Part shown: positions 38,874 through 51,858 of the stretch, in pieces
How the letters are laid out: each line of letters starts with the position of its first letter
How positions within the stretch are numbered: position 1 is the stretch's first letter
Assembly (NCBI GenBank): GCA_032207245.1
Contig: CM063503.1
Location: 109,437,354-109,501,353 of the forward strand
DNA: 64,000 nucleotides
Source: Pardosa pseudoannulata
Taxonomy: Eukaryota; Arthropoda; Arachnida; Araneae; Lycosidae
Direction of reading: 5' to 3'
Translations under genes and position numbers: made by a program
Notes under the pieces: model-generated
Seen by the model: the letters and a program-made list of their open reading frames with translations, nothing else
Databases searched by the model: none
Told to the model about the DNA's origin: nothing

Positions 38874-40100
38874 ACTACGTGAAAGTACGTCGAGTATCAA
38901 TGGTTAGCCTGAACCTGATATATCCATAGACTTTTAATCTTTTTACTTTATTGTTAGAGTACTTTTATGGTATTTTAAAATATAATTGGTAAGCATTGCA
39001 GCTCGAAAGAGCTATCTGCTACAACTACCGCTTATCACATTTTTTCACTAGAACTTTTGGTTTTTTGTTTCATTCATTGTAATATTCTTAATAATCAATC
39101 TCGCATATGGCCTATAGAAAAAATTAAAGTTGATTTTTGTTAGCTAATTTAATCATAAAATTTGTATTTAATTTTTAAAAAGTAAATAACAGGATTATAT
39201 CCATGGTTTTAAAGTAAACATTTATGAAATTAATTCCTAGATAACACTGTAGCCTTAAAATTTATCTGTTAATATCAAATAAACTTTTCTTGAATGTTTA
39301 AATATAAAATAAGAGTTTAACCCATCCCTTCATCAATACTTTAAGTAAAAAACATCAATTCGCACCCATTCCTGTGTTTAAAATTAAAGTAATTTATATT
39401 TCTAGAATTTATATTTAAACATTTTAGTATTTTATCATATTGGTATTACATTTATTATATGTCAAATTTGTTTAAATTATATGTCTCTACACCGTTTTCA
39501 TGATTTATTCCGGAAGCGATATTAAAGAATGATAACAATAGTAATCTGTGATTTTTGATTAGAAAAGATGTTTCCGAATTATTTTCAAATAATGAATGAC
39601 AATTCACTCGAAATTTATACCTGAAGGAAAATGGAAATAAAAGAAAAACGGTTCAACAATGTAGAGGTAGTTGAAAGATGAATTTAAGATAAAGATTTTA
39701 TGAGTATAGAACATGAAAAGAAAAGTTAAATGGATTGCGGATATCTAACTTAGAAGCTAATGTATTGATAAAAAAAGCTCGGCGAATTCATAATACATAC
39801 GTAGTTAATTAAACATAACTTTAGAGTGAAGTGATGTTTTTAATTTTTCCTAAAATAAGAATAAATTTTAAGTAGTATTTACTTACATTAACGAATATTT
39901 AAGCCAAAATAAATAGTTACCAGAGTTTGAAAGGCATATTTTTTATGCAATTTAGGGCTGAAATTTAACCTTAATAACAATTTAAAGTTTTTTATTCCCA
40001 ATGTGGGCACTTGACATTATTACTAGCATTCACAATAGAAAGCTGATGATTTTGGATAATCTTTTTATTGACAAACCACCATATAGGTATAGCAACTTAA
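38874..40100. other. AT-rich DNA, nothing supported
   Basis: No repeat family or coding domain recognised. Confidence 0.45.
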
Positions 40101-41246
40101 ATATATCCAAGCTTTCCCCAGAAGTTAATCTCAAGCAGAACGGTTGGTAGTACAATACGGTAACCCTTTTACAGTCTGGACAGCACAAACGATAAATACC
40201 ATGTTACTTAGAGCTCACTTGAAATCCAGAAAAAAAGTAAAGTCAAAATGCGTCATGCATGAACTATTCATCATCTCATGTCCTTTTGTACCTGGTCTAA
40301 AAGTTCCTGTCAATGGTTCTTCAATTACATGTCAGAGTGTTCATTCCAAATCATTAAGTTAAGTTGTCCCCATCAAAACAGGAGCAACTCTGAGGTTTCT
40401 CAAATTGCTCATACCGCAGAAAGAACTAACGTGATTTTTGAAGAAATCATTTTATTGGAAGTAAAACAGAGAGATTATCAAGGCATAACCACCTGCAAAG
40501 AAAGAAATATCTATGAAAATAAAATATGCTGTGTCACTCAGGCAACATTGAGCAAATTCCGATCGTATCAGGAACGAGGGAGCAAATTTTTGTCCAACAA
40601 ATCTAGTATTCATGTCCCACCTGTCTCCTACACTCTTTCTTCCCACGAAGAAAACATCGTCCGAGTGTGTTGCACATCACTTCTTTCATGACCTGCTACT
40701 GACCTTAGCCATCTGTTCCAGGTTCCTCTTTGTCGGCTCATATGTCAACAGCTGTATACGTAGTATACGATCTCCTAAGCAAGGCAGTGTGTATGAATTT
40801 CCAGTAAGAAGCAGACTACTTTATTTTAGTAGGTTCTGCAGAAAGTCAATCAGATCATTCAGATTGTCCATTGAAAACTGCAGTGCATCAAAGCTTTAAG
40901 AAAATATCTTGATAACAACGTCTGAAACCTTTCTTGAAAGAGTACACAAAATTTATGGGAAAATCTAGACCATTTTTGATTTACCTGGGCTAGTCTCGGA
41001 AAAAATTAGCTTAAGTCTCATTCCGCAATTAAATTCACACCAACATACAACTGGTAATTTTAAAATCTCCATCTTATTTTAATATCTTACGACTCAACTC
41101 AATCTAATAACATCTTCACATTCTGGATCTCCCAGCTTGCTGGTCAGAAAAAACCGATATCGTCAACAAGTAAAGGACTGTTTTCAAGAGAATCATTTTG
41201 GCCCCTCTAGGGTTTTACAGATGGCATGATAAACATGAAAAATAGT
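40101..41246. other. Unassigned, less AT-rich segment with overlapping frames
   Basis: Frames open on the plus strand at 40144-40362, 40278-40691 (137 codons) and 40612-40899, and on the minus strand at 40452-40646. Composition differs from the surroundings and suggests former coding sequence, probably a decayed transposon or retrogene, but I recognise no domain on either strand. The plus frames overlap and cannot all be real. Confidence 0.3.
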
Positions 41247-41261
41247 TCCACCAGTGTTTTA

Positions 41262-42190
41262 GGTTTGGTTTGGTTTGGTAGAGCTTAATGGCACTACATC
41301 CACCTGGGACAAATTGTGCCAAACACAAGGATGCATTAACTCCCTTTTTCCAAAATAAAAATAAAATTCAAAGTATTAAAAGAAAAAGTAACCGAATGTG
41401 GGACAAAAAAAACAATGAAAGATATAATATTAAAAAAGAGAATGAGGTAAAACAACGCTAAATATGCGAATAAAAAGCAATAGATTTTAAAAAGCTAAAA
41501 ATTTTAGGATGTGGCGAGGCATTTAAAAGAGAATTGATATCAGGTGTAGAGCAGTTTAAAAAATGGAGACGATGATGAGTGAAGAGAGGACAGTCTATGA
41601 GGGCGTGTTTAACTGACATGTCAACTTTGCAATGTTTGCATTTAGGTGGTTGGTCCCCGAGCAAAAGATGGCGATGTGTGTACCAAGTGTGTCCGATACG
41701 GAGACGAGTGATAATGACATCCTGTTTTCGAGAAGAAAGAGTGCGCCATTTCTCGATATTCGGCTTGATAGCATGCTGTTTATTATCAGACTTCTCGTCC
41801 CATGCCTTCTGCCAAATTTTATAAAAACAACTTTTAATGTACTTTTTAGTATCACTGCAAGGGAGAGGAAAGTTGAGAAAATCAGTAGCAGACTTCGCAG
41901 CACTATCAGCTGTTTCATTTCCCTGTATGCTCACATAGGACGGAACCCAACAGAAAATGATCGTAAAACCCCGCGATTGAAGGCTTTCGATAAGATGAAA
42001 AATTTTAAAAACTAAAGGATGGCTCTTGCAGTTCAATGAACGCAGAGATTCCAACACACTCATAGAATCACAATAAAAAATATATTTTGCTTTCTTATGA
42101 TCATATAAATGTTCTAGGCCTTTCAAGATAGCCATACACTCAGCAGAATACATGGAAATAGCGGGATGCAGCCTGTAGGCATAAATATTG
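41262..42190 (-). mobile_element. Young 5'-truncated LINE copy with (TTTGG)n tail and 15-bp target-site duplication
   Basis: Flanked by the identical 15-mer TCCACCAGTGTTTTA at 41247-41261 and 42191-42205. The tail GGTTTGGTTTGGTTTGG marks the 3' end at 41262, followed by the untranslated block (GCTTAATGGCACTACATCC). The 929-bp copy contains the uninterrupted C-terminal third of the LINE protein. The perfect duplication and intact frame make it the youngest LINE insertion in the window. Confidence 0.95.
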
Positions 42191-42195
42191 TCCAC
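41458..42195 (-). CDS. LINE polyprotein C-terminus: RNase H and terminal zinc knuckle (5'-truncated)
   Basis: A 245-codon open frame encoding the end of a non-LTR retrotransposon protein. RNase H residues come first: AECMAI (catalytic Glu, residues about 19-24), FYCDSMSVLESL (Asp, about 40-51) and QGNETADSAAK (final Asp motif, about 91-101). The first Asp motif of RNase H is cut off by the truncation. A conserved region follows, with RKQDVIITRLRIGHTWYTH (about 156-174), and a Cx2Cx7Hx4C knuckle (CKHCKVDMSVKHALIDC, about 186-202). The initiating Met-Asp codons lie in the target-site duplication, so this Met is accidental and the natural protein continued upstream. RNase H removes RNA from the cDNA hybrid during retrotransposition. 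The fragment has no RT and probably no promoter. Plus-strand frames at 41579-42015 are shadows. Confidence 0.92.
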   Translation of the reverse strand: MDNIYAYRLHPAISMYSAECMAILKGLEHLYDHKKAKYIFYCDSMSVLESLRSLNCKSHPLVFKIFHLIESLQSRGFTIIFCWVPSYVSIQGNETADSAAKSATDFLNFPLPCSDTKKYIKSCFYKIWQKAWDEKSDNKQHAIKPNIEKWRTLSSRKQDVIITRLRIGHTWYTHRHLLLGDQPPKCKHCKVDMSVKHALIDCPLFTHHRLHFLNCSTPDINSLLNASPHPKIFSFLKSIAFYSHI

Positions 42196-42205
42196 CAGTG
42201 TTTTA

Positions 42206-45200
42206 AGTTCGAGTGAATAATGTTGAAGAGGGGAAAATTGTAAACGAAAGATTTTTGTTCCTGGAAAAGGAATTAATTGCTCTCTAGCATTGACATAATT
42301 AGATCGTTATAATAAATAATTAAAATTTGGGAAAATCATTTACTCTACGGATACATTTTGAATACAACCCAACCCAACCCCTCCCCTCAAATACACACCT
42401 TCTTTAAATGCTTAATGGTTTTAAGTACACAAGTAATCTTTAAAAAGAGGAAAAGTAGTAGTTAATAAATTTAATATTTTACTTTAGGGGTAATTTTATC
42501 TTATTACTGTTGGAGAGAAATTTTATTAAAAGGATTGGCAACAGATGGCACGATTACTTAGAATAATTTTTATAAATTAAAAAAATACTTATTTTTAATT
42601 TTACGATTTTTATAGTTCCTTTAAATATTGCCATCAAAAAGACATTTTTCAAAATTTCAAGATTCTAGATTATTGGTGAGTGATAGAAAAACTTATAAAA
42701 AATTTATTTCGAACTGACGTGCAGTATACCATTATAGAAGTGTTATTAACGAAAGGTGATTATCTTTAAGTAAAAATGATAAATAGTCTCAAAACTATTT
42801 TTCAGATTGACAAAAATTTTAAAATTATCTAATCTCAAAATATAATCCATTGACTCAAATATCCATTGAAATAAAACACTGATAATGTCTGCTCACCTTT
42901 TAATTAAAAGAATTCAAATTTTAAAATTTATTTTACCTTGAAAGTAATCTTCTTTTGACAAAGCATAACAGGTATAACACTGTATTCAATGTAATAATCT
43001 AATACTTCGATATTTGGTGTAATACTCGATGGGACAAGAATGTACTTCAGTAATTGTAATGGAATGAATATGTTATGATTGTACAGCTAATAAATATTTA
43101 CGAAAGAAACGATTTGTAAATGTATAGAAAAGTATTCAAAAGAGTTCGTGATAGTTTCAAAATTGGTTACAACAGTAATTCAATAACTAAAATTTAAAAA
43201 TTATATCCCTCGGCTACTAGCAGTCTATTTTAGAACTTGTTTCAAAGAAGAAATTCTAGCCTTATACTCGAAGAACATAATTGAGCTGAGTCATATATTA
43301 TCAAATCATATAGTTTTTCGTCCAAATTAAGTTTTCTGTTTTAGCAAGGAAAGTATTAGAAAAGTAATAAAAAGTATCCCGTTTGGTGAAATTCCATAAA
43401 AATACTGAAATGATTTTTATGGTTTTTCCTGCGCTTACGTTTGTTAAAACGATTCATAGGAAAATGGCCTCCAAGAACACTGATTTTCTTTTTTTAATGT
43501 GATACAAGAGGAAGAGGGGAATGCAATAAGGAGAATTCTGCTAAGAAATGTTTACATTCATAGAAACTTTCAGATAGAAATATTTGTTAAGAATCACGGC
43601 TATCAGATAAAAACAAATTTTCACAATATATAGTTTGGAGTTCCACGGTCCATGTACGGTAATTTGTCCATCATCACCCAAAAAGTCTTAAGATTTGATC
43701 CAGGGCTACCTTTCTATTATAATGTTACTGCATGTATTAAAATCATATTTGTGCAATTGAATTTTTTAGATTTTAACCTCTTAACAGCTTTTTCTACAAT
43801 TTTACCTCAAAGGATCGAGCTTAAAATGCAAGTACATTGCACAACAAATTAGATATACACTTTTCACTAACATTCAAATCCACAGTCTAAATTGATACAA
43901 GTATTGAATTGATTAATTTACGCTAATTGTTATTTAATTTGTAAAGAAAATAGTATTTTCACTTAAAAGTGACTTTCTTATCGTAAATGTAACCGAAATA
44001 GAAAAACAGAAAAATAAATATGAAGAAAGAGAATGAATTATTTTGCATTGTCAAGAAAACGTATATTATTTTTAAAACAGAAAATTCAAAATACGTAAAA
44101 AGTTGCTGCCTAGGATAGAAGGTAAGTTGTCGCTTAAATACAATGTACAATTGTTTGACAATGTAATCTAATGACTAACACAGCCTTTGGTTAAAAACAC
44201 TGTACACTAAACAAAAGAAAAGTGAACTAAGAAATTAAAAAAGAAAAAAAAGGGGTGGGGAAACATGAGAAATCAGTAGATTTTTCTAGAGAAATAAGTT
44301 GCCCTAGTAATGAGTTGCATAATGTGAATGTGTTTTTTAATACACAAATTTGTATTATATTACACCTCTCTAAAATTTTACATTACAAAACCATGCATGT
44401 AATATTTGAAAACAAATTTTTCTCTACGTGCTCAGTAATCTTACGTACAATGTTAGGAATATATATGACCTGAAACAAAATTTATCTAGCTCTAAGCACG
44501 TATTCGGTTTCAAAATATTACTTCCCTTCTTCTTTCAGAACAATTATTAATCTGAAATTACAGTGTATCCTCTCAGAAAATTATATTTCTACATAGGGTT
44601 ACTAAACTTGTTATAGGTAATAACAAAATAACATTTTTTTGACATAACACTGAGTAACAACTCACTAGGGGAAGAGATGTGACTTGCTATTGTTGCCATA
44701 CTGCAGATGGAAAAAAATATCTCTCTTGACATTACTTTATGAGTACGTGACATAAAACTGAATAAAGTACCTGCCTACGAAAAATGTTTCGTTTCAATGC
44801 GTGCATCGACATTCCTGACATATGCCAGCATATCTTTTGATAATATTATTTTAATGGAGAAAATTGGAATAATGTTGTAAAAAAATATTTCACGGAACTT
44901 ACTTTAATAATTCACGTGGGAAAAGAATGCTATTAATAAATGTATCAATGAAAGCTTTCGTGTTTTGCTGAGGCAGTAAAAATTACCTTAGCCCAAATGT
45001 TACAGACTTAACATGCAATACAGATACAGGACATAATATTTTGGTTAGCTGATTTAAAAGTTTCTTATGGATTAGTCATTATTCATGCCCTATTATTTTT
45101 ATAAGAAATATAAGGCAGTAATTAATATCATCTACTTCAATATAATTGGAACTGTTCAAGTGCGTCAACTATGTTTAAAAATAGTAAATGGAATAGCGAA

Positions 45201-45513
45201 AGAAATTAACTTTTGCTTTATATTAGGGTTAATAAATTATACAGGTGACGGCGTGACATTTTTTTATGTCTTATCTTTAACAGTTCATGTGGCAGAGTGT
45301 TTATGGACCAACTAAATTACATTGAAAACCTATAATCATATTTTACATAGATATTCAAATTATAATAAATTTCAATTCAGTGTTAAAAGAATAATTTATG
45401 CTATATTTGGACCTTTATCAGATTTAGAAATTATTCGTGTCAATATAAGACTTAAAATTTAAATTATGAATAAAGTAAAGCATTTCGAGCTAATATCTCT
45501 AAAATCCATTTTC

Positions 45514-45516
<3 letters not shown>
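42206..45516. other. AT-rich DNA, nothing supported
   Basis: About 3.3 kb without a recognised family. Open frames at 43652, 43959, 44255 and 45085 have no domains or gene context. Confidence 0.5.

Positions 45517-45591
<75 letters not shown>
45517..45591. repeat. (AT)n microsatellite
   Basis: About 75 bp of uninterrupted TA dinucleotides. Confidence 0.96.
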
Positions 45592-45595
<4 letters not shown>

Positions 45596-46954
45596 TTCAT
45601 AAAAAATAAAATCTTAAAGAATTAAAGCTTAATATTATAGATAATTTACTGTCAAAATACTCAAATATGCCTTTAATAACACAGGGATCAGACCAAAGCC
45701 GTAATTCTATCTAGATATAACAAAAACATAAATCTAGTATTAACTAAGTTACATTTCTATTTTCATTTCTGTAACTTTTTAAGTATTTTGTTTACATGTA
45801 CACCCATGAACACGTTTTGTCATAAACTCTAGCCAGATTCTTGATTTTCTTGTTTAGATCTGTAAGTCAGCTTTAATATAATATTTAGCATTTTGACATT
45901 TAAACTGATATTTAATTCGATCATCCAGTTAGAATAATGGACAATATAGGGATTTCATACATGAGATTCAAGTATCATCAGGAAAGTTTGAAAGCTGTGT
46001 AGCCTAATATTACATAATTCTAATAGTAGCAAATACGATGTTTCCTAATTGAGATAATCTGATTAAATTGCTAATTAAAGGCAATCATGAGAAATCTCTA
46101 AAGCTTGTTTTCAGAGGCGTGTTCAATTATCATGCACTTTACAATTACCTATTATTTTATGTCCCCTCTAATTGTATCTAAAAAATAAATTTAACAGAAT
46201 TACATATTATACAAACGAATTATAGCTTAAAGAACCAGATTTTATCAGAGCTAATAAAACCTATAAAATGGAAATGTATTATCAATTAGTAATTTTGTTC
46301 TCATGATACATGTTTTAAATACAATTACTTAAAATTGTTGTTAAAGTATAAATTGAATATATGCAGTTTCACCTTGCATCGGAACTTTAACATGTGTAGT
46401 GATGTTTAATAACAGAAGATTTATCAGAGAAAATTATTTTGATAAAATTTATCTGTATTGTTTGTCCAAATATGTCATTAAAATAGTGCTAAACCGTATG
46501 TTCTCCTCCATATTTTTATTTTAACACGTTTTAAAAATTTGATTTAAAAAAAATATAATTTTTAGCAAATTAATACAATAAGTACTCATGGTTCTCTCAC
46601 TGTCAACTATATGTATCTTGCTCTCGAGTAGGAAATACGAAAAATTTGTGCATATATACCCGGATACCAAAATGAAAAATGTTGTTTATAAACAAGTATT
46701 GTAAATAGTTAAAGTATGTTTTCAATATTTTTTTCCTCTTATATTAAAATATAAACTATAAAACTATAACATTTAAAAAGGTTTATTATTTTATCCCAAC
46801 TATAGCAAAATCTCATATTAACACCCTGAGCTAAGCTGGGTACCTCAGCTAGTCAGTTATAAAATTATTATTTTTAATGAATTTTGTAATGTTGTTGGAC
46901 AAGCGAATGGCTCGATCGATAGTCTTCTCGAATTAAGGAAAATAGTGCACCTTT
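45592..46954. other. AT-rich DNA, nothing supported
   Basis: No recognised feature. Confidence 0.45.
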
Positions 46955-47215
46955 CGTTTTTATGAAGAGCACCAGTAGGGTGAAAGTACTCAAAGAGAGT
47001 CCTCATAATTTAGAAGCAGAGACTAAGCAGAAGAGCCCAGGCTTGGCCTGCAACCCCTAGATGTATTGTTTGAGAACTTTAAGGACATTGTGATTAAGAA
47101 CATATTTTACGTAACTAGTACTTAAGGACCCTTAAGAAGTACGGCAAATCTAATGCCATTTCGAGCCCCGAATCCGCAAATTTTCAGCTACGAGATCGCT
47201 GGATTTTGCAATGTA
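46955..47215 (-). mobile_element. tRNA-derived SINE, family 2, diverged copy
   Basis: Shares its body with 24675-24893: GGGTGAAAGTAC near 46980 and AATTTAGAAGCAGAGACTAAG near 47008. The head (complement of 47160-47208) has only weak A- and B-box resemblance (GATCTCGTAGCTGAAAATTT). It is longer than the other copy, so one of the two carries an insertion or deletion. Confidence 0.5.
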
Positions 47216-48113
47216 TAAAACTTAACCATCCAGTATTACGACTGTACAACTTTCCAGTATAACTATAGTATTTCCAGTATAACTTTTACTACAAATTTGG
47301 TTTTTAAGGCAATTCCTCCCCCCTCCATATATTGCAACGGAGATGTCTGAAGCTCATTTTTATTCCTCCTTCCAACCTTTCCTCAGAAATTCTCTCATGG
47401 AATGTGAGAGCAGAAGTTCAGATGAAAACTTTTATTTTTAACCGAGCTTTAGTCTTATGTGATAGCTTACTTGTATAATTTACAACACTCGCGTGGCCAA
47501 AGGTAAAATTTCAGAAAATAATATTTTCTTGATTTTTTTGTATTAATAATTGAGGTGGATTATTTTCATTTATGTAAAGTTGAATTCATAAATTTTCTAT
47601 CTGTTTTCATGGCATAAATAACAGATTTTTTCAGCATTCTTTATGACTTATGAGTTGAAGAAAAGTAAAGGAAGAAAGCGTTTGGATTTTAGAGTGACAG
47701 TAATTTGAGTGAATACAATTTCTATTCTATAGTTTTTCTGATTTCTATTTTTTAGAAACAAAGTTAGTTTAAAAATAATTTTTTAATCACTCAGATTTCC
47801 ATTTTATTCATTAGTTTCATAGAAGTACATGTCCTTGCAGAAGAAAGGAATGCGAAACCTACATTTTTTACTACCGAGGTGAGTATATTTAACTTTTTAC
47901 TTGTATATTCTTAGATTTAATGAATATTAAACTATTTCGTATTTATGTTATATTATAATACAATATAAATAGAATTATATTGTAATATAGTTGTTAAATA
48001 ATAAGTTTTAATTTAGTATAATGGAGTACATAATTTCCCTTTTACTTGACTAATATATAAGATTTTGAAAATTTACAATTTTTGAATGTGACATCGCCTT
48101 TGCAACAATAAAG
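47216..48113. other. AT-rich DNA with one candidate mini-exon
   Basis: Apart from 47841-47878, nothing recognised. Confidence 0.4.
47841..47878 (+). other. Candidate mini-exon, plus strand (speculative)
   Basis: TGTCCTTGCAG (acceptor) precedes 38 bases, followed by GAG and GTGAGTAT, a near-consensus 5' splice site. The 38 bases are open in more than one frame (for example KKGMRNLHFLLP). If real, it would be an internal exon of a plus-strand host gene whose introns hold most of this window. No neighbouring exon was found. Confidence 0.22.
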
Positions 48114-48646
48114 TTAACCCCTTCCGGTAAAATGACGAGTCTAGCTCGTCATTGGTTTTTCATTCCATACCGCACAATGACGAGCTACACTCGTCATACG
48201 ACTAAAGTTACTGATAAATATGATAATTTAGTTTAAAATTTCTAATGTACTGAATTTAGCAACACTTTTGTTACTTGTGAAAAACCGAGGTCACTATTAC
48301 ATATTGTTTATTTAAAGTTTCTTGGTACAAGTCACTGCCAAATTGATGAGTCCGAATAAAAGAAAACCTACTAAAAAATGCCGTGTGTGTTACAAGAATC
48401 AAATTAGTAGTGAGACTCCCTGGCGATGTAAACAATTCAGAATTCCTTTGCACTTTGTTTTGAAAAGTACCACTAGCTTGAAGACTATTATCTTAATTTT
48501 ACCATTTCTGATACTTAACACTATGTAAAAAGTGGATTTTAATTAAGAATATGTAAAAATTGTAAAATAAAACAAGTTTTTTAAATAAAAAATAAATGGT
48601 TACTTCACGCACAGTTTTTCATTATTAAATCGTACCGGAAGGGGTT
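48114..48646 (+). mobile_element. piggyBac-derived short element, copy 3, right end split by a LINE
   Basis: TTAA at 48114-48117 and terminal CCCCTTCCGGTA at the left. Hairpins at 48132-48152 and 48177-48197 have perfect ATGACGAG/CTCGTCAT arms with 5-base loops. The right terminal repeat ACCGGAAGGGGTT ends at 48646, where a LINE begins. The last bases, GGGGTTAA, reappear after that LINE (48775-48782) as part of its target-site duplication, restoring the second TTAA at 48779-48782. Confidence 0.9.
48322..48476 (+). pseudogene. piggyBac transposase C-terminal domain remnant, copy 3
   Basis: SPNKRKPTKKCRVCYKNQ and ETPWRC keep the first three zinc-binding Cys of the cysteine-rich domain. The terminal CFEKYH and stop are again in another frame, at 48456-48476, so the shared frameshift is present here too. 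The continuation of the first frame to 48528 is spurious. Confidence 0.82.
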
Positions 48647-48767
48647 GGTTGGTTGGTTGGTTGAATGGGGTGGATATGGCACTGGGTCCTCATGGGACAT
48701 ATTGTGCCAAACAAATAGTTAAAACTTAAACCTACAAACAATAAGTCAAAACAGCTATAAAGGGATG
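48647..48767 (-). mobile_element. 121-bp LINE 3' end inserted in piggyBac-type terminal repeat
   Basis: (GGTT)n tail, then the 3' block with CATGGGACATATTGTGCCAA (48691-48710), truncated at 48767. It is flanked by ACCGGAAGGGGTT (48634-48646) and ACCGGATGGGGTT (48768-48780), 12 of 13 identical. Confidence 0.88.
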
Positions 48768-48782
48768 ACCGGATGGGGTTAA

Positions 48783-51780
48783 TATTTGAATTTTTAAATA
48801 TATTATTAATATTCATTCTCTTCTGTCGTTTTTCATGGAAAAAAAACAGCTAAAATGTAAAACAAGCGTGCCCTGGTGTAAAATTGCTAAGTGCGCGTGT
48901 TGAAAGGTTAATGTAATCATAGTGTTATTGAAATTACTAAAAAATTGAATTTTACAGATATATTTGCGAAACGTGGTTTGCTTCCGAAGCTTTTATATGT
49001 TAAAGATTGATTAAATTTTTACATCAATTAATTTTGAGTATGTTTTAACGACCTTTATCAAAATTCACCAAGTGTAAACAATACATTTAAAAATTAGCAA
49101 TTTTTCGATAATTATTTACAGTGAGAAAATGTTTTTCATTTTTTTCTCTTAAAAACATCATTGCTCTCTATCTTCAATGGTTATGAAATTAAAACAATAC
49201 TTGAAATATTAACATTTTAATAGCCTTATGCTGGGTTTTACCCGTTACAGATTCTTTTGAAGTTAAATTAATTAACTGCATTCTAGAGTACACACTGTGG
49301 GACTGAAGAAGGTAAAAATATTCAAATTCTTTATTCATGAAGGAATCAGGGGTAAAATGTCAACTAACATAAATGCACTTGCACTTAACTGTATTTGGTG
49401 AGAGTTAATGTTACTATGTTATAAAAAGAAAAAAAAATCCGTGCCTTCAAGCAAGAAAGAAATTTTTCTTAAATACTCCTGAGGTGAAAGTGAAAAAGAA
49501 AAGGTTAGAAAGTAAAAATACATTCAAATTAGTATTTGAAATGAATAGCGAGTTGACATACTGTAAAAAACCGGAAATATCTTGATTTTTGTTTGGAATA
49601 AAATATGTAAATTTTTTATAAAAGTTGATAAGATCTTTTTATTAACTGATTGAACAGATACCTCTAAGGGTTAAACATTTCTTATGTTATTCCTTAAAAC
49701 ACTGAGCGTTTTACTAAATATTTTCAATATCTAACAGCTTTTTTGTTAATGTAATTAGTCTTTAAATGGAGAAATCAAATTACTAATAAAATAACTACTT
49801 GTCATACTTTAAGATAATGCAAATTCAAATAAAAATGTACGCTTTCTTTCAACTCGTATTTTACTCTTTAATAAATTTGCATTTCTTATTTAATATTACA
49901 CCAATGATAAACGTATCATAAATTAAGTTTAAGATAGTAGATATATTGACATAAAATTTAGATGTAAAAAACAGAAATGAGCATATGTTACAGGAAAATC
50001 TATTTGAATTTTTCTTAACTACCTTGAATGAATTTCTCGAATGAATTTTCTTAATCTATCTATAATAATATATGTAATATAGACTACATTGTTGTGAGAC
50101 TTAACGATCTAAAAACTTTCCACTTAGTAGCAATAAATTTAAAAGTTTACATTAGTTTCTATAGAAACGTAGAACATTAAACTAATCGATAAAAATATGT
50201 GCAAATGGACAAATACTGCTGGAAAAATGCTCTTATTTTGCAAATATTACTTTTGCGTCTAAGCTTACAAAATAATGGTATTATAATATTAGGATAACAT
50301 ATACTGTTATTAAATAAATTACTAATCTGTAGTAAATAAATTAATAATCTAATAAATATGTACAATAAATATATAAAAACATGCCTATTAGTAAATAGAA
50401 GTATGGTATTTGCTCTCTTTATAAGTAGACGTGAACAGTGTGTAAAACCTACTAAGGAATATTTTATTTTTTTTAGTTCATAAATAAAACAAATAATTAT
50501 GAAAAATTTTATTTCAATTCATAGTACCATACAATGGAGGGCTAGAAATGTTTCCACTTAAATGGTCTTAGATAAAATGTACCCAAATTTAAATCTATTT
50601 AAATTTAAAGTAGATTATTGGTTATTTTGTTCTTTATGAAAATTTTTTTTCAAAATAATATAGTTCGAAATTGAAAAACTCGCAATTTTCTTTTCTTACT
50701 GTCATCTTGAAAAACAGAAAATTTAGTCAAGAATATGTAATCAAACGCAAATAATGATTCTATTCCACACTCATAACTAATATGACAGTATAAACTTAAC
50801 TCACTGAAGTACACATAAGTTCGTTTTCAATTTCCTTTAGACAAACTTGTGGACCTATTTTCCACAAATTAGTTTTACTGTTATATAGCAATATAACATA
50901 TCTATTGTTCTAATAAGTATTGTAGAAGAAATGCATAACAAGAGCATTTCTTTTTCTTTTCTGTGTTATTTAATTATTTATTCTTTTTGATAAAGAGCAT
51001 ATTTCTACAGTATTGACTGTGTCCTGAGAAATATCTTTAGAAATACATTACCAGCTTCCTGAATGTAATAAATTCCTTCCACTTCTCACACTCTAATAAT
51101 CATTTGTCTATGAAAGAGATTTGTAGTCACTTGTGTCATCCTTAGTCTGTTAACTCATACCGTTATCGACCTAAATATTGTATTTAAACAATAAAATCAT
51201 TAGAAAAGAGCCTGAAAAAAATTACCATTTTATTATTGTCGCAAACGAGGGATCTATTTTGAAATATTACTAGTTTTTAACATGTAATCTGATTACTCTA
51301 AATACTCAAATTAAATCTGGGGTATTTCATCAAAACAAATAAACTGAATTCCAGTCTCAAAATTAAGTTCATCAATAATATGGCAGGAAAGATGTTTACA
51401 GACAAAGTAGAACAAACCTATTTTTATTTTGTATCAAAAATTTTTTCTAATGTCTTACTACGAATTCGATTTATTCCCGTAAGGCTGTGTTATGGCTTTC
51501 TATTGCTTTAATGAGCATTGTAAGGGATTTTATTCCAACGTTTGTGATTTTATACTCTTTGCAATGTTAAAGTTTAGGATTTAATTTGGCAACACACAGC
51601 AGAAACAATTTTTGCAGTAGTCTACAATATATACTTTAATTGCTTTGATATAATGCATCAAAATTTTCTTCTCTTATATTTATTTCTTTTCTCAAAATCT
51701 TAAAATGACTTTTCTATAAGAAAGAACTTTAGTCACATCTGCCAATATTATTCCTTCCAACTTATAATAGGATGAATAGT
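48783..51780. other. AT-rich DNA, nothing supported
   Basis: About 3 kb with no recognised family. Confidence 0.5.
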
Positions 51781-51858
51781 GGTTGGTTGGTTGGTTGGTT
51801 TTATAAGGTTTATTGCCACTGAATCCTCTTGCGACTTATTGTGCTAAACAAATAGTAG
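51781..51858 (-). mobile_element. Short LINE 3' end with (TTGG)n tail
   Basis: GGTTGGTTGGTTGGTTGG followed by TTTATTGCCACTGAATCC and GTGCTAAACAAATAG, the same block as 48647 and 37874. About 80 bp remains; the target-site duplication is unclear. Confidence 0.7.

Noticed and set aside
41579..42015. Plus-strand frames of 81 and 127 codons
   Set aside because: They are antisense shadows of the LINE RNase H frame on the minus strand.
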